DNA from: JAICLK01 sp963742655
Lineage (GTDB): Bacteria > Patescibacteriota > Saccharimonadia > Saccharimonadales > UBA4665
Assembly (NCBI GenBank): GCA_963742655.1
Contig: CAVUMM010000005.1
Span: 1 to 64,000 of the forward strand
DNA length: 64,000 nt
Direction of reading: 5' to 3'
Position numbers and translations under genes: made by a program. Positions within the stretch are counted from its first letter, which is position 1. Each line of letters starts with the position of its first letter. The notes under the pieces are model-generated. The model was given only the letters and a program-made list of their open reading frames with translations. It ran no database searches and was not told the DNA's origin. Positions 50,798 through 60,200 of this stretch are shown here, in pieces.

Positions 50798-51658
50798 CTA
50801 ACCCAAAAGTTTTATGATGTTGTCGAGTTGCTCGTCGGATTTGAAGATTATTTCTAATCTGCCGCCATTAGCGGTGCGGCGGATTGACACTCTGGCGCCG
50901 ATTTTTTTTGCGAGCTGCTTGGTTCCGGGCGTTTCAGTGCGCATTCGTTCGCGCGTGGCTGAATTTTCACGGAAACCTTCTTTCACGCTCACCACGAATT
51001 GTTCGGCCTGTCGCACCGACCAGCCATGCGATGTGATGTTGTTCAGCAAAATCTCTTGTTTGTCGGGCTGGCCTTTAAGCGCAAGGATGGCGCGGGCGTG
51101 ACCCTCGGTAATAGATTTGTCTCGCAGCGCCTGTGCCGCGCGATCCGGCAATTGTAATAGTCGCACAATATTGTGAACCGTACTGGTAGCTTTGCCCAAC
51201 CGTTCAGCCACCGCTTCATATGTCGTTCCAAGTTGCTCATGCAGATATTCGATCGATACCGCTTGTTCTAGCGGCGACAAGTTCACCCGCTGCACATTTT
51301 CGATCAAGGCAATTTCCAACTGCTCCAGCTCTTTAGCCGAACGCACAATGGCGGGTATATCTGTAAGCTTGGCGAATTTAGCAGCGCGCCAGCGGCGCTC
51401 GCCGGCAATTATCATATAGTTGCCAGCTTCTTTTCTAGTGACGACAATCGGTTGCAAAATTCCGTAGCGTTTTATCGAATTAGCCAGTTCCTCAATTGCA
51501 TCTTTATCGAACTCCTGCCGGGGTTGGTAGCGATTTGCCACCAACTTATCAACCGGAATTTTTTCAACTCTGTCGGTTGAACTGAGTAGCAGTGAATCGT
51601 CAAAATCTTTCGGTAAAAGCGCCTCAAACCCTTTGCCCAAACCTGTTTGCTTAGCCAT
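50798..51658 (-). CDS. parB: Chromosome-partitioning protein ParB
   Basis: CTP-dependent DNA clamp that loads at parS. The N-terminal domain has DKLVANRYQPRQEFD (CTP-binding region), IAGERRWRAAKFA (GERRxRA box) and RSAKELEQLEIALIENVQR. The helix-turn-helix is YEAVAERLGKATSTVHNIVRLL. The C-terminal dimer domain is short. The length of 286 aa is normal. It follows parA on the same strand after 137 bp of small repeats. No clear parS site was seen in the window. Confidence 0.95.
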   Translation of the reverse strand: MAKQTGLGKGFEALLPKDFDDSLLLSSTDRVEKIPVDKLVANRYQPRQEFDKDAIEELANSIKRYGILQPIVVTRKEAGNYMIIAGERRWRAAKFAKLTDIPAIVRSAKELEQLEIALIENVQRVNLSPLEQAVSIEYLHEQLGTTYEAVAERLGKATSTVHNIVRLLQLPDRAAQALRDKSITEGHARAILALKGQPDKQEILLNNITSHGWSVRQAEQFVVSVKEGFRENSATRERMRTETPGTKQLAKKIGARVSIRRTANGGRLEIIFKSDEQLDNIIKLLG

Positions 51659-51714
51659 TACTCGCTCCTATATACGTACTTTTGTAATCGTGCATTGCTG
51701 CATACGGAGAAAAA

Positions 51715-51790
51715 AGTATGAAGCATGAAGTATGAAGCATGCTCCGGCGATTACCACATTCCTTGATTCTTGATTCTTGATTCATGATTC
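51715..51790. repeat. Short tandem repeats between parA and parB
   Basis: GTATGAAGCATGAA and GTATGAAGCATG repeat head to tail, and nearby TTGATTC is repeated four times with one change. The rest of the 137-bp gap shows nothing else. Confidence 0.6.
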
Positions 51791-51795
51791 TACTC

Positions 51796-52557
51796 CTACG
51801 ATACGCGTTTCGCGATCTCTTTAGATAACTGTTTGTACGCCCGGGCGCCCTTGCTCCAGTGATCATGCTCAAATATCGTCCGGCCATAACTCGGTGCTTC
51901 GGCTAACCGCACATTGCGCGGAATCGTCGTATTAAAGAGCTTTTCACCGAAGTAATTTCTGATTTCGCCGAGCACCTGATTCGATAAGCTCATACGTTTG
52001 TTATACATCGTTACCACCACACCAAGCAGCTCGAGCGACGGATTGAGACTCTGACGAACGCGCTGAATGGTATTGAGCAACTGCCCAAGACCCTCGAGCG
52101 CATAATACTCCGCCTGTACCGGAATTAACACCGAGTGAGCCGCAGTTAACGCGTTGATTGTAAGCAATCCCAACGATGGCGGACAATCGATAATGATAAT
52201 GTCGTAGACGGCTGGCGCGAGCACTTGTTGCAGCTGAAATTCCCGACGATTAAAGCCCACAAGTTCGACTTCTGCGCCTGCCAAATTACTGTTCGCGGTC
52301 AATATAAAAAGACCCTTGGTGTGCGTTTCGTGCACGGCTTCGGCCAACGATCCGTTATTGCAAAGCACTTCGTAAGCGCCGATTCCAATCTTGTCTTTCG
52401 CAATACCTAACCCACTAGTCGCATTACCTTGCGGATCGAGATCGATAAGTAACACCGGGTGATGTTCATCGGCAAGTTGTGCAGCAACACTCACAGCAGT
52501 AGTAGTCTTCCCTACACCGCCTTTCTGATTTGTCACGGCAATAATTTTTGTTGGCAT
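51796..52557 (-). CDS. parA: Chromosome-partitioning ATPase ParA/Soj
   Basis: A 253-aa Walker-type ATPase. The deviant Walker A is NQKGGVGKTTTAVSVAAQL at the N-terminus, with the signature Lys. Switch I is LLIDLDPQGNATSGLG and switch II is DIIIIDCPPSLGLLT. No N-terminal DNA-binding extension, so it is the short chromosomal type. It works with ParB to segregate origins. TATAAT lies upstream on the minus strand near 52585, and the ATG follows AGAGGG. Confidence 0.95.
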   Translation of the reverse strand: MPTKIIAVTNQKGGVGKTTTAVSVAAQLADEHHPVLLIDLDPQGNATSGLGIAKDKIGIGAYEVLCNNGSLAEAVHETHTKGLFILTANSNLAGAEVELVGFNRREFQLQQVLAPAVYDIIIIDCPPSLGLLTINALTAAHSVLIPVQAEYYALEGLGQLLNTIQRVRQSLNPSLELLGVVVTMYNKRMSLSNQVLGEIRNYFGEKLFNTTIPRNVRLAEAPSYGRTIFEHDHWSKGARAYKQLSKEIAKRVS

Positions 52558-52687
52558 AACCCTCTTTCGCCCTATCCGTGAAATTATACCATTCCATAGC
52601 TTTCACGCCCAATGTCCTGGCATAAAAAACTTTCTTAATATGGCTAGTACTATCAAGCTAGCCATATCACGCTTCTTTCAGAAATAG

Positions 52688-52710
52688 AAAAAAAGCGGAT
52701 ACTCGTCCGC
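52688..52710 (-). terminator. Rho-independent terminator of rplU
   Basis: GCGGA and TCCGC arms around 6 nt followed by a run of seven T on the minus strand (52688-52694). Confidence 0.7.
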
Positions 52711-52736
52711 CCGCTTCGACTTTCCTAAAGACGGCT

Positions 52737-53045
52737 CTAAACGATTTTTGAAATTTTGATGGTGGTTTGGTGCTGTCGGTGACCGTGAACCTTGTGCACG
52801 CGCTTTTTTGCTTTGAAACGGATAGCCGTAACTTTGTCAGCCTGTACATCAGCGGCCAATACTTCTGCGGTGACCTTTGCTCCCTGCACCGCAGGCGTAC
52901 CGACGGAAATTTTCTCGCCGTCAATAACAAGCAGCGGCTCAAAACTGACGGACTTGTTATCTGTCTTCAGTAATTCAATATTCAGCTCTTCGCCTTCGCC
53001 TACTAAATACTGCTTACCACCGGTAGCAATGACTGCTTTTTTCAT
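52737..53045 (-). CDS. rplU: 50S ribosomal protein L21
   Basis: A 102-aa L21: MKKAVIATGGKQYLVGEGEELN, FEPLLVIDGEKISVGTPAVQ and the basic KAKKRVHKVHGHRQHQT tail match the family from end to end. The gene for L27 (rpmA), normally directly downstream, is absent; a terminator follows instead. An insertion sequence lies only about 77 bp upstream of the start, so the promoter must fit in that gap. Confidence 0.96.
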   Translation of the reverse strand: MKKAVIATGGKQYLVGEGEELNIELLKTDNKSVSFEPLLVIDGEKISVGTPAVQGAKVTAEVLAADVQADKVTAIRFKAKKRVHKVHGHRQHQTTIKISKIV

Positions 53046-53121
53046 ACAATTTCGTTATATAGTCATTAATTGATTTATCAAGAAGTCTACCAGATAACGT
53101 CATATCTGTAAAGGACTTCGA

Positions 53122-54389
53122 CCTCACTCACATTAAATGTTACCGAACATAGCTACGATCATTCATAAGAACGTTACTAAAAAGCCATACTTGTTTCTTG
53201 GAGGAAAGAAGTATGGCAATGAGTAGTATAGCTCGAAATGAATATCTGACAGAAGTACGAAAACAATACCAAGGAGCCAGTAAAACCCAGAAAGGAGCAC
53301 TACTGGCGGCTGCCCAAGTGGTCACTGGCCTGCATCGTAAGTCACTGATCCGTCATCTCCGCTTATCCCTTCATCGCTCTTCGCTCCGGCACCAGACATA
53401 TACCCGGGGCCCGAAGGTTGTCTATGGTCTCGCCTTCCATGAGGCGCTCCTCACCTGCTGGCATGCCGAAAACGACATCTGTGCCGAACGCCTGCAGCCG
53501 TTCTTGCCTGAGCTGGTGACGAAACTGGAAGCCTGCGATGAGCTGAGAGTGACTGCAAACACCAGGCACCAGCTGGCAACGGCCAGTATATCTACTGTAG
53601 CTCGACACTTGCAGAAAGCCCAGAAACGCGCAACGTTACCCCTCGGTACTACAAAACCCGGTAGCCTCATTAAGAGCCAGGTAGCAGTTCGTCAGGGACG
53701 GTGGCAAGAAACCAATCCTGGCTGGCTCGAGAGCGATACGGTAGCTCATGGTGGTGACAGTGGTGCGGGAACATATATCTTTACCTACGACTTTGTAGAT
53801 ATTGCCACTGGCTGGGTAGAACTCGAAGCTACCATGGGCAAAGGCGAACGAGCTACCGTAGCAGGCTTGCAAGCGGTGACTAGGCGTTTCCCGTTTATCC
53901 TCCAAGGTATTGATTCAGACAATGGTAAAGAGTACATCAATTACCAGCTGCACCGTTACTGTGTGCAGCACCGGCTAACCTTTACTCGTTCTCGACCATA
54001 CCGCAAGAATGACAACGCCCACGTGGAACAAAAAAACTGGGAAGCCATTCGCAAGATGGTGGGATACAGTCGCTTTGATACAACCGAGCAACTACAGCTC
54101 ATGAACGAACTCTACCAGGAGCCCCTCCGGCTGTACCTGAATTACTTCCAGCCAACAAGAAAGCGAAGGTCTAAAACAATTGATACCATGACAGGAAAGA
54201 AAACCAAGCGATACTTTGAAGCTAAGACTCCCTACCAACGAGTCATGGAGCATGAACGCACTAGCCAAGCTACGAAAGACTTGTTAATCTCACAATACAA
54301 CCAACTAAATCCAGTGAAACTACTGGCTGCAGTACGTTCCTTGCTTGATCGGCTGAACCGAACGCTACGGTAACAATTAATTGTGAGGG
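53122..54389. mobile_element. Insertion sequence, about 1.27 kb
   Basis: Imperfect terminal inverted repeats of about 22 bp: left end CCTCACTCACATTAAATGTT then ACCG (53122-53145), right end CGGTAACAATTAATTGTGAG then GG (54368-54389), complementary with a few mismatches. One intact transposase gene fills the element, and its stop lies in the right repeat. A clear target-site duplication was not found by eye. Confidence 0.75.
53198..54373 (+). CDS. DDE-type transposase (integrase-core, ISNCY-like)
   Basis: A 391-aa protein. An N-terminal helix-turn-helix-like half (LLAAAQVVTGLHRKSLIRHL) is followed by an RNase H-type integrase core: first Asp in WLESDTVAHGG, second Asp in GIDSDNGKEYIN, and Glu in NDNAHVEQKNWEAIR. 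The pattern resembles transposases grouped with ISNCY/IS1202-like elements. An intact frame and matching inverted repeats suggest recent activity. GGAGG precedes the start; the ATG at 53213 is an alternative. Confidence 0.85.
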   Translation: MEERSMAMSSIARNEYLTEVRKQYQGASKTQKGALLAAAQVVTGLHRKSLIRHLRLSLHRSSLRHQTYTRGPKVVYGLAFHEALLTCWHAENDICAERLQPFLPELVTKLEACDELRVTANTRHQLATASISTVARHLQKAQKRATLPLGTTKPGSLIKSQVAVRQGRWQETNPGWLESDTVAHGGDSGAGTYIFTYDFVDIATGWVELEATMGKGERATVAGLQAVTRRFPFILQGIDSDNGKEYINYQLHRYCVQHRLTFTRSRPYRKNDNAHVEQKNWEAIRKMVGYSRFDTTEQLQLMNELYQEPLRLYLNYFQPTRKRRSKTIDTMTGKKTKRYFEAKTPYQRVMEHERTSQATKDLLISQYNQLNPVKLLAAVRSLLDRLNRTLR

Positions 54390-54404
54390 ATTACGGGACT
54401 TGGC

Positions 54405-55415
54405 TTACGATGACGGTTGCAATGATGCAATATACGCCTCCCAGCCGGCGTATGGGATTTTACCAGAAGAAGTTACTATGAACAGCAGGTTGGACTTTTG
54501 GAATATCACATACTGGGATTTGTCGTTCGCCGTGCCGAAATACAGCGTTGTCCCGCCGGAGACAACTTTGTAGCCGGCTCTGTAGCTGTTCGCCAGTACC
54601 GCCAACTTTTGGGCCGGATCTGCCAGATAACTCTGCGGTAACGGCTGCTCACTTACAATAATCTTCACACCGTTTATAGAATCCGAGTATATGTGCGTGT
54701 CTCCGGTGCGGGTAGTGTTTGTCTTGTACCAACCGCCTAGACTTTGAATACTTTTGCCGGCCGGCAGTAACGTCTGGTATTTGGGATTATCTCGTAGTAC
54801 TCCCCCCGTGCCGCCACCCGAATTCACTTGCAGATTTTGGCCCGAATTGACACCATGTGAACTGTTTGCCTGCGATGCAAGCGCTTGCTGTTTCCGGTGG
54901 TGGGATATTGTCACGAAACTTATCGCGCCGGCCGACACAATCACAATTGCGGCCGCGCTAATCCCGCCTATCATCATAAACTTTTTTGGTATTTTCGGCA
55001 GTTTATCGGCAGCCGCCTTTAAATTTAGAACGACAGGTTGTCTTTTGGGCGCGGCACTATCGAAACTACCTGACTTACGGTCGGGTTTCTTTGGCTTGCC
55101 TGGCGTATGTTGATTGGTGCCGGTCGCCCGTTTTACCGTTCTTTCACCGAACAGTTCTATTTTAAGCTTCGAATACGAACCCCCGACCTGTTTCGATACA
55201 AGTCCGACAAGTCCTTCTTCATGGCGGATTTGTTGTCTGGCAGCTCGTTTTTTGTCTTCTTCTATCGCCTCGGCAAGCCGGATACGCTTTTGCGCAGCCC
55301 ACAGATCACCGATGTCTGACTCCGCGCTTTCCACGCTCGACGATCGTAACCGACCGTCAATACCTCGATGCAAACGCACTTTCGGCCGCTGCTTCCCCGC
55401 CCGATATTTATCCAT
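54405..55415 (-). CDS. Single-pass membrane protein, paralogue of the 55472 gene
   Basis: A 336-aa protein. The N-terminal 150 residues are basic and cytoplasmic (RPKVRLHRGIDGRLRSSS, SDIGDLWAAQKRIRLAEAIEEDKK), followed by one helix (FMMIGGISAAAIVIVSAGAI) and an exported domain: LLPAGKSIQSLGGWYK, IIVSEQPLPQSY, GTTLYFGTANDKSQYVI, LLFIVTSSGKIPYAGWEAY. The neighbour 55472-56449 shares every one of these blocks. No known family. It starts 16 bp from the right end of the insertion sequence. Confidence 0.65.
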   Translation of the reverse strand: MDKYRAGKQRPKVRLHRGIDGRLRSSSVESAESDIGDLWAAQKRIRLAEAIEEDKKRAARQQIRHEEGLVGLVSKQVGGSYSKLKIELFGERTVKRATGTNQHTPGKPKKPDRKSGSFDSAAPKRQPVVLNLKAAADKLPKIPKKFMMIGGISAAAIVIVSAGAISFVTISHHRKQQALASQANSSHGVNSGQNLQVNSGGGTGGVLRDNPKYQTLLPAGKSIQSLGGWYKTNTTRTGDTHIYSDSINGVKIIVSEQPLPQSYLADPAQKLAVLANSYRAGYKVVSGGTTLYFGTANDKSQYVIFQKSNLLFIVTSSGKIPYAGWEAYIASLQPSS

Positions 55416-55471
55416 AATGTACTCTAGTATACCAACAAGACGCCCGCACTTCGACGCCGAAAACGCATATT

Positions 55472-56449
55472 TTACTGCAAGGACTGCACGTAATCAGACC
55501 ACTGCTTATTCGGTATGAGCGTGGCTGATTTGATCAAAATCAACAGATTGTTTTTGGTGAGTATCAGTGATTGCGGACCCTTGGCCGAGGTGCCGACGTA
55601 AACAGTGGTGCCGCCAGCCATCAGCGTTTGATTAGCGCTAAAGCTCTTGGCCAGCTGCGCAACCTGATCAGATGTGTCGTTTTGGAAGTTTGCCGGCAAA
55701 GGCTGTTCGCTGACGTCCACTACCACACCGCTGACTTTATCGCCAAAAGCGTAAACCGGGTCGCGGTTTTGCGGGCTCACCCGATACCAGCCGCCCAGGC
55801 TTTGGATGGTTTTGCCGGCCGGCAAAACGGTTGGAAAGTCCGGCGTGCCCGGCGTCAGGCCCGAAGAGGCCTTTTCGGCCGCCGCGGCTTTTGCAGCGGC
55901 TCTCTGGAACGCAACCTTTTTACTGTGGGCTGATAGCATGTGGAAGCCAGCCAGGCCGATGATGGCCGCCGCCGCTATGGACCCGCTGATAATGATGGTT
56001 TTTTTGGAAAGTTTGCTTATGAGCTTTTTAAGTTCCGCGATCGGGTGAACCTTGGGGATTTTCGGCAAGTGTGAGGGCATGCTGATTTTAATCTCGACGG
56101 TTTGCGTGACTTCTTGTTGGGGTTGCCGCGAATTCTTGGGCAGCTTCGGCTTGTTAATTGCTTCTTCGCCAAACAGCTCAGTCTTCATCTTGGATGTCAG
56201 CCCGGACAAATCCTTCTTGGCCACGCCGACCAGCCCGCGCTTTTTACGCAGCTCTTTGCGCTTGTATTTCTTCTGGTCTTCTTCGATTGCCTGCGCCAGC
56301 CGGATGCGTTTCTGCTCGGCCCACAGATCGCCGATATCATTGTGGGCGTCTTTGCTGTCCGCCGAATACAACCGCCCGTCGGCCCCGCGTTGCAAGCTAA
56401 GACGCTTTTTCGGCCGATCCTTAGTCTTAGGTTTCCGAATATCGCTCAT
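55472..56449 (-). CDS. Single-pass membrane protein, paralogue of the 54405 gene
   Basis: A 325-aa protein. Cytoplasmic part KKRLSLQRGADGRLYSADS, NDIGDLWAEQKRIRLAQAIE, KKRGLVGVAKKDLSGLTSKM; helix TIIISGSIAAAAIIGLAGF; exported part VLPAGKTIQSLGGWYRVS, VVDVSEQPLPANF, GGTTVYVGTSAKGPQSLIL, LLILIKSATLIPNKQWSDY. It duplicates the layout of the next gene and lies 56 bp from it, so the pair is a tandem duplication, likely one operon. The outer domain may sense or bind something at the surface; unknown. Confidence 0.65.
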   Translation of the reverse strand: MSDIRKPKTKDRPKKRLSLQRGADGRLYSADSKDAHNDIGDLWAEQKRIRLAQAIEEDQKKYKRKELRKKRGLVGVAKKDLSGLTSKMKTELFGEEAINKPKLPKNSRQPQQEVTQTVEIKISMPSHLPKIPKVHPIAELKKLISKLSKKTIIISGSIAAAAIIGLAGFHMLSAHSKKVAFQRAAAKAAAAEKASSGLTPGTPDFPTVLPAGKTIQSLGGWYRVSPQNRDPVYAFGDKVSGVVVDVSEQPLPANFQNDTSDQVAQLAKSFSANQTLMAGGTTVYVGTSAKGPQSLILTKNNLLILIKSATLIPNKQWSDYVQSLQ

Positions 56450-56575
56450 GTCTATACAAGTATAGCAACTGTTTCTATAACGGGGTGTCGTCGGGTTGTT
56501 GCGGGCCGCCGGCTAAAACTTGAGACTCCATAATTCCATCTTGCGACTATACGTATGAACTGCTAAAATATACGT

Positions 56576-56818
56576 ATGAGAACCAAACTCACGTTGAGCA
56601 TTGAGCCTGAACTAGTGCGGTATGCTCGCAAACAGGCACAGCGGGACGGCCAATCTGTTTCGGCTATGTTTTCGGACTTCGTGCGCTCCAAAAAAGCCCA
56701 GGCCGAAAAGCAAGCCACTCCAAGCGTCGAGGCCATGACCGGCTCGCTAAAACACTACAAGATAGACGACTCTAAGTCGGCCATTGCATCAATCTATGCC
56801 AAAAAATATTCTGATTGA
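56576..56818 (+). CDS. DUF6364/ribbon-helix-helix-like antitoxin
   Basis: An 80-aa protein: MRTKLTLSIEPELVRYARKQ and GQSVSAMFSDFVRSKKAQ form a ribbon-helix-helix DNA-binding fold as in antitoxins paired with PIN toxins, with an unstructured tail ending IASIYAKKYSD that would wrap the toxin. A TATACG -10-like sequence lies close to the start. It overlaps the toxin gene by 20 nt. Confidence 0.75.
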   Translation: MRTKLTLSIEPELVRYARKQAQRDGQSVSAMFSDFVRSKKAQAEKQATPSVEAMTGSLKHYKIDDSKSAIASIYAKKYSD

Positions 56819-57209
56819 CCTCAACGTTGTGCTCGACGTACTGCTGGAGCGCAAAGGATTTGAAGCGTCGCGCGCCGTCATAAAGCTGGGCGAGTATGGC
56901 AGTCATCGGCTATATACCAGTGCCCACATCGTCACTACTTTCGCCTATTTACTCGAAAACGCCAAAGTTCCTAAAGCCCAAATCCTGCACCATATCGATT
57001 GGCTGTTGCAGAAGTTTGCGGTCGTTCCGGTCGATGATGCGCTGTTAAAAGCCGCCCTCAAAAGCCGGATAAACGATTACGAAGACGCCGTCATCGAGCG
57101 CGCCGCGCGTGTCTGCGACGCCGATGCGATAATCACCCGCAAAATTCGTGATTTCAAAGCAAGCAGCATTCCGGCGCTCACACCCGAGATGTACCTTGAA
57201 AAGCCCTAG
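56799..57209 (+). CDS. PIN-domain ribonuclease toxin (VapC-like)
   Basis: From ATG 56799 the protein is 136 aa. PIN-domain acidic residues are in ILIDLNVVLDVLLER (Asp, Asn), the middle Glu is weak, and the last cluster is DYEDAVIERAARVCDADAIITRKI with several Asp. The family cuts RNA. The antitoxin gene precedes it with a 20-nt overlap, giving a standard two-gene toxin-antitoxin unit. The bases after it (57210-57284) hold a decayed copy of the palindromic repeat. Confidence 0.8.
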   Translation, partial: PKNILIDLNVVLDVLLERKGFEASRAVIKLGEYGSHRLYTSAHIVTTFAYLLENAKVPKAQILHHIDWLLQKFAVVPVDDALLKAALKSRINDYEDAVIERAARVCDADAIITRKIRDFKASSIPALTPEMYLEKP

Positions 57210-57284
57210 CCTTCGCTGAAATGACGAGCAGTGAGGATGACGCTGCGTGTTAGAACGGGGTGCTTCGGGTTGTTGGATACGGCG

Positions 57285-60200
57285 CTATGGTACCGGGCAG
57301 GCCGCGTAGGCTGCCTGTGAGCATGGGGTGTCGTCGGGTTGTTGGAGGCCGCCGGTGAAGGTGCGGCCATGCATCAGGCGTTTGCTGGGGTCGGCTTCGT
57401 ATTCAAAGGTTAGATCGGTAATGGTCGGCCCGCGGCTGATGTCCTCCGGATAGCCATAGGCCTGGGAGCTATCAATATTTATGAAGAAATCGTAAAAGCG
57501 CGCGCAGGTCGTATTCGTACCGCTGCCGTCAAGCGCCGTATATACACCCGGCGTATCCAGCGTTACGTCGCCAAAGTTCGTCTTCTGCCCCCACGTAGTC
57601 ATGGACGAACCCAGACATAAGCTGCTAGTATTCTTCATCGACTGATAGCTCAACTGCCACCGCGCACCGACGGAGTTGTCTATGCCGTTCAGCAGCCACA
57701 TATTCGGATACACATCAGAACTCGTATCAAACATGATGGAATACTGCGCCACTTGCGGTTGGGAAAGCACTGCCGTTTGCTGCGTGACCGGGCTCGCAAA
57801 TGTGCCACTACAAGCACCGCCGAGCACATAAGCCTTGCCGCTGCTATACACGGCCCCATTGCCATAGCGATTGCCAGAATATGCCGCGCTTGTTTGATAC
57901 CAGTCCCCCACACCCGTCGGATCATTACCGCTTGATATGCTAGTATTAGCACTGATCGGTGCGACCAATGTCACCGGCGTGCAGCTTGTATCTTCGCTTC
58001 TGCCGCCTATCAAATACATATATCCGTTGACCGCAAAACCACTGGCTTCTCTAAGTGTGTTCGGCAGATTGGTACTGTACGTCCAGCTGCCCGCTTCACC
58101 ATTACTGGTATTGAGTTGCGAGAACTGTACGTCACTCAAATAATTGATGCCGTCAAAGCCGCCCAGCACATACAGGTTGTTGGCATAGGCTATCGCGGTG
58201 AGTCCGCTGCGGGCTACATTAAATGAAGTCGACGATGAGTCCCAAGTGCTGGTAATATTACCGCCCGCATTCAGCTGGGGGCTAACATATACCGTCGAGT
58301 TGTAGGTGCCGTATGTTATGACGACCTCCCCGTCCTTGCCTGCGGTAGTCCCGGCCGCCGTAGTGGCTCCGCTGCCACCGGTGCCGGCCGTACCATTCCA
58401 TGACGGGTCGAAGGTCTGGCCCGGAGTCGTGCCCGATCCTGCCTGTTCGATAGTACCGCCGCCGGTGACCAGATCGCTGCCGCCACCGCCACCACCGGCA
58501 GCACGATTGGCCGTATTGGAGTTATCGCCGCCACCGCCACCGCCAAAGCGCCCGCCACCGCCACCGCCACCGCCTTCACAGGAAGCCACATTACCGCCTT
58601 TACCACCAGCGCCAGTGCCACCGGCACCGCCAGTCTTACCGGCCATAGCCGTATTACAGGCAGCCGAAGATCCAGCCCCATCTCCACCGGCGTTCGCTGC
58701 ACCAGCTGCACCAGCTGCGTTGGGAGTGGCAGTTCCGGCTGCACCAGCTGTGCCACCGGCCGACGTCGTTCCGCCGCCGCCACCACCACCGGGGCCAGTT
58801 CCGCTACCATTACTAGCAGCCACGCCGGTACTGCCACCACCGGCGCCACCAGCTCCCCCACTGGTGGTTCCTAACGTGCCGCCACCGCCACCGCCACTAC
58901 CGGCTTGGATAAGATACGTACCGGTATGTTGCACTGCCGAGTAACCACCACCGTTGCCGCCATTACTATTAGTGGAAACTTTTGTACCGCCGGATCCAAC
59001 CGACACATTCAGACTCCAACCGGGAGTAACACTTATTGTAGCCTGAGCGAAACCGCCGGCGCCGCCGGCGCCACCAGTTCCGGTACTGCCACTGCCGCCG
59101 CCACCGGCTCCGCCGGCACCCCAGGCTTTGATCGTTATGCTATTTACGTTGGAGGGCACTACAAAGGTATTCGTACCACCCGTAGTATACGTCACCGATC
59201 CGACCGTACCGCTTGCACCGCCGACAACGTACAGACGATTATTCCACACTGCGGCGCCAAAATCCGTTCTGGCCGCCGGCAGACCATCTGTAGCAGTGCC
59301 CCACGTGGTAACGTTACCTGATGACGGCGTGCCGTAGTACACCGTCGACTGACTTACCGATGAACTGTCCTGGCCGCCCAGGTAATAAAGCGTACCTCCG
59401 GCCGCCAGTAACTTTCCCCAAGCTCTACCAGCCGTAAGTGATGCGGTCGTATTGGACCAGCTGCCAACGGTGCCATTGGCATCCAGCGTGGCATAAGACA
59501 CATTACTGGAAACGCTGCTGCAATCAGCCGCCGTGCAGCCGCCCGCCGCATATATATATCCGTTCAGCACGGCGGAAGCCACACCGACCCGGTTTGCGTC
59601 TGTACCATAGGTATGAGACGACGTACTATATCCCGACGGTGAGCCGCTGTCGTTGTTATAGATCTGAAAGGTCTGGATCTGGGGATCGAGGCCGAGACTA
59701 CCACTGGTAGTACAGGTTGGAGCATTGCCGTGGTTACAGCCGCCAATGACGTAAGCATACGAGTTTGAAACCGGCACACTCAATCCCCATCGCTGACCAA
59801 TCGCTACCTCGGATTGGTTGAATAGATTGCTGCCACCGGATTGATCAGTCAGGCTGCCATCGCTCACATCAATTTTGGCAAATTCGATATCACCCAAGAT
59901 GCCGCCGCCAGAACCGTCATAGCCGCCAACTACATAAATATAGCCATTATATCCAAAAGCCGCCCCGCGGCGACGGCCATGATGTGTCAGCATTGGTGAC
60001 TGGATCCACGTTGTACCACTTACGGCAACAACGTTGTTATTGCTGTCGATTTTGGCATACATCGTTGTAGTTAAGTCAGTACAACTTGGCGTCAAGCCGC
60101 CTATCAAGTAAATATAGTTCGCATAGACAGTCCCCGCCATAGCTCCGAGCCCTGAGCCGCAGTCGGTACTACCACCATTAGTGGTAACATCGTCGATCTG

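Noticed and set aside
51715..51790. parS site between parA and parB
   Set aside because: The repeats are short tandem units, not the 16-bp palindrome TGTTTCACGTGAAACA or a near match.
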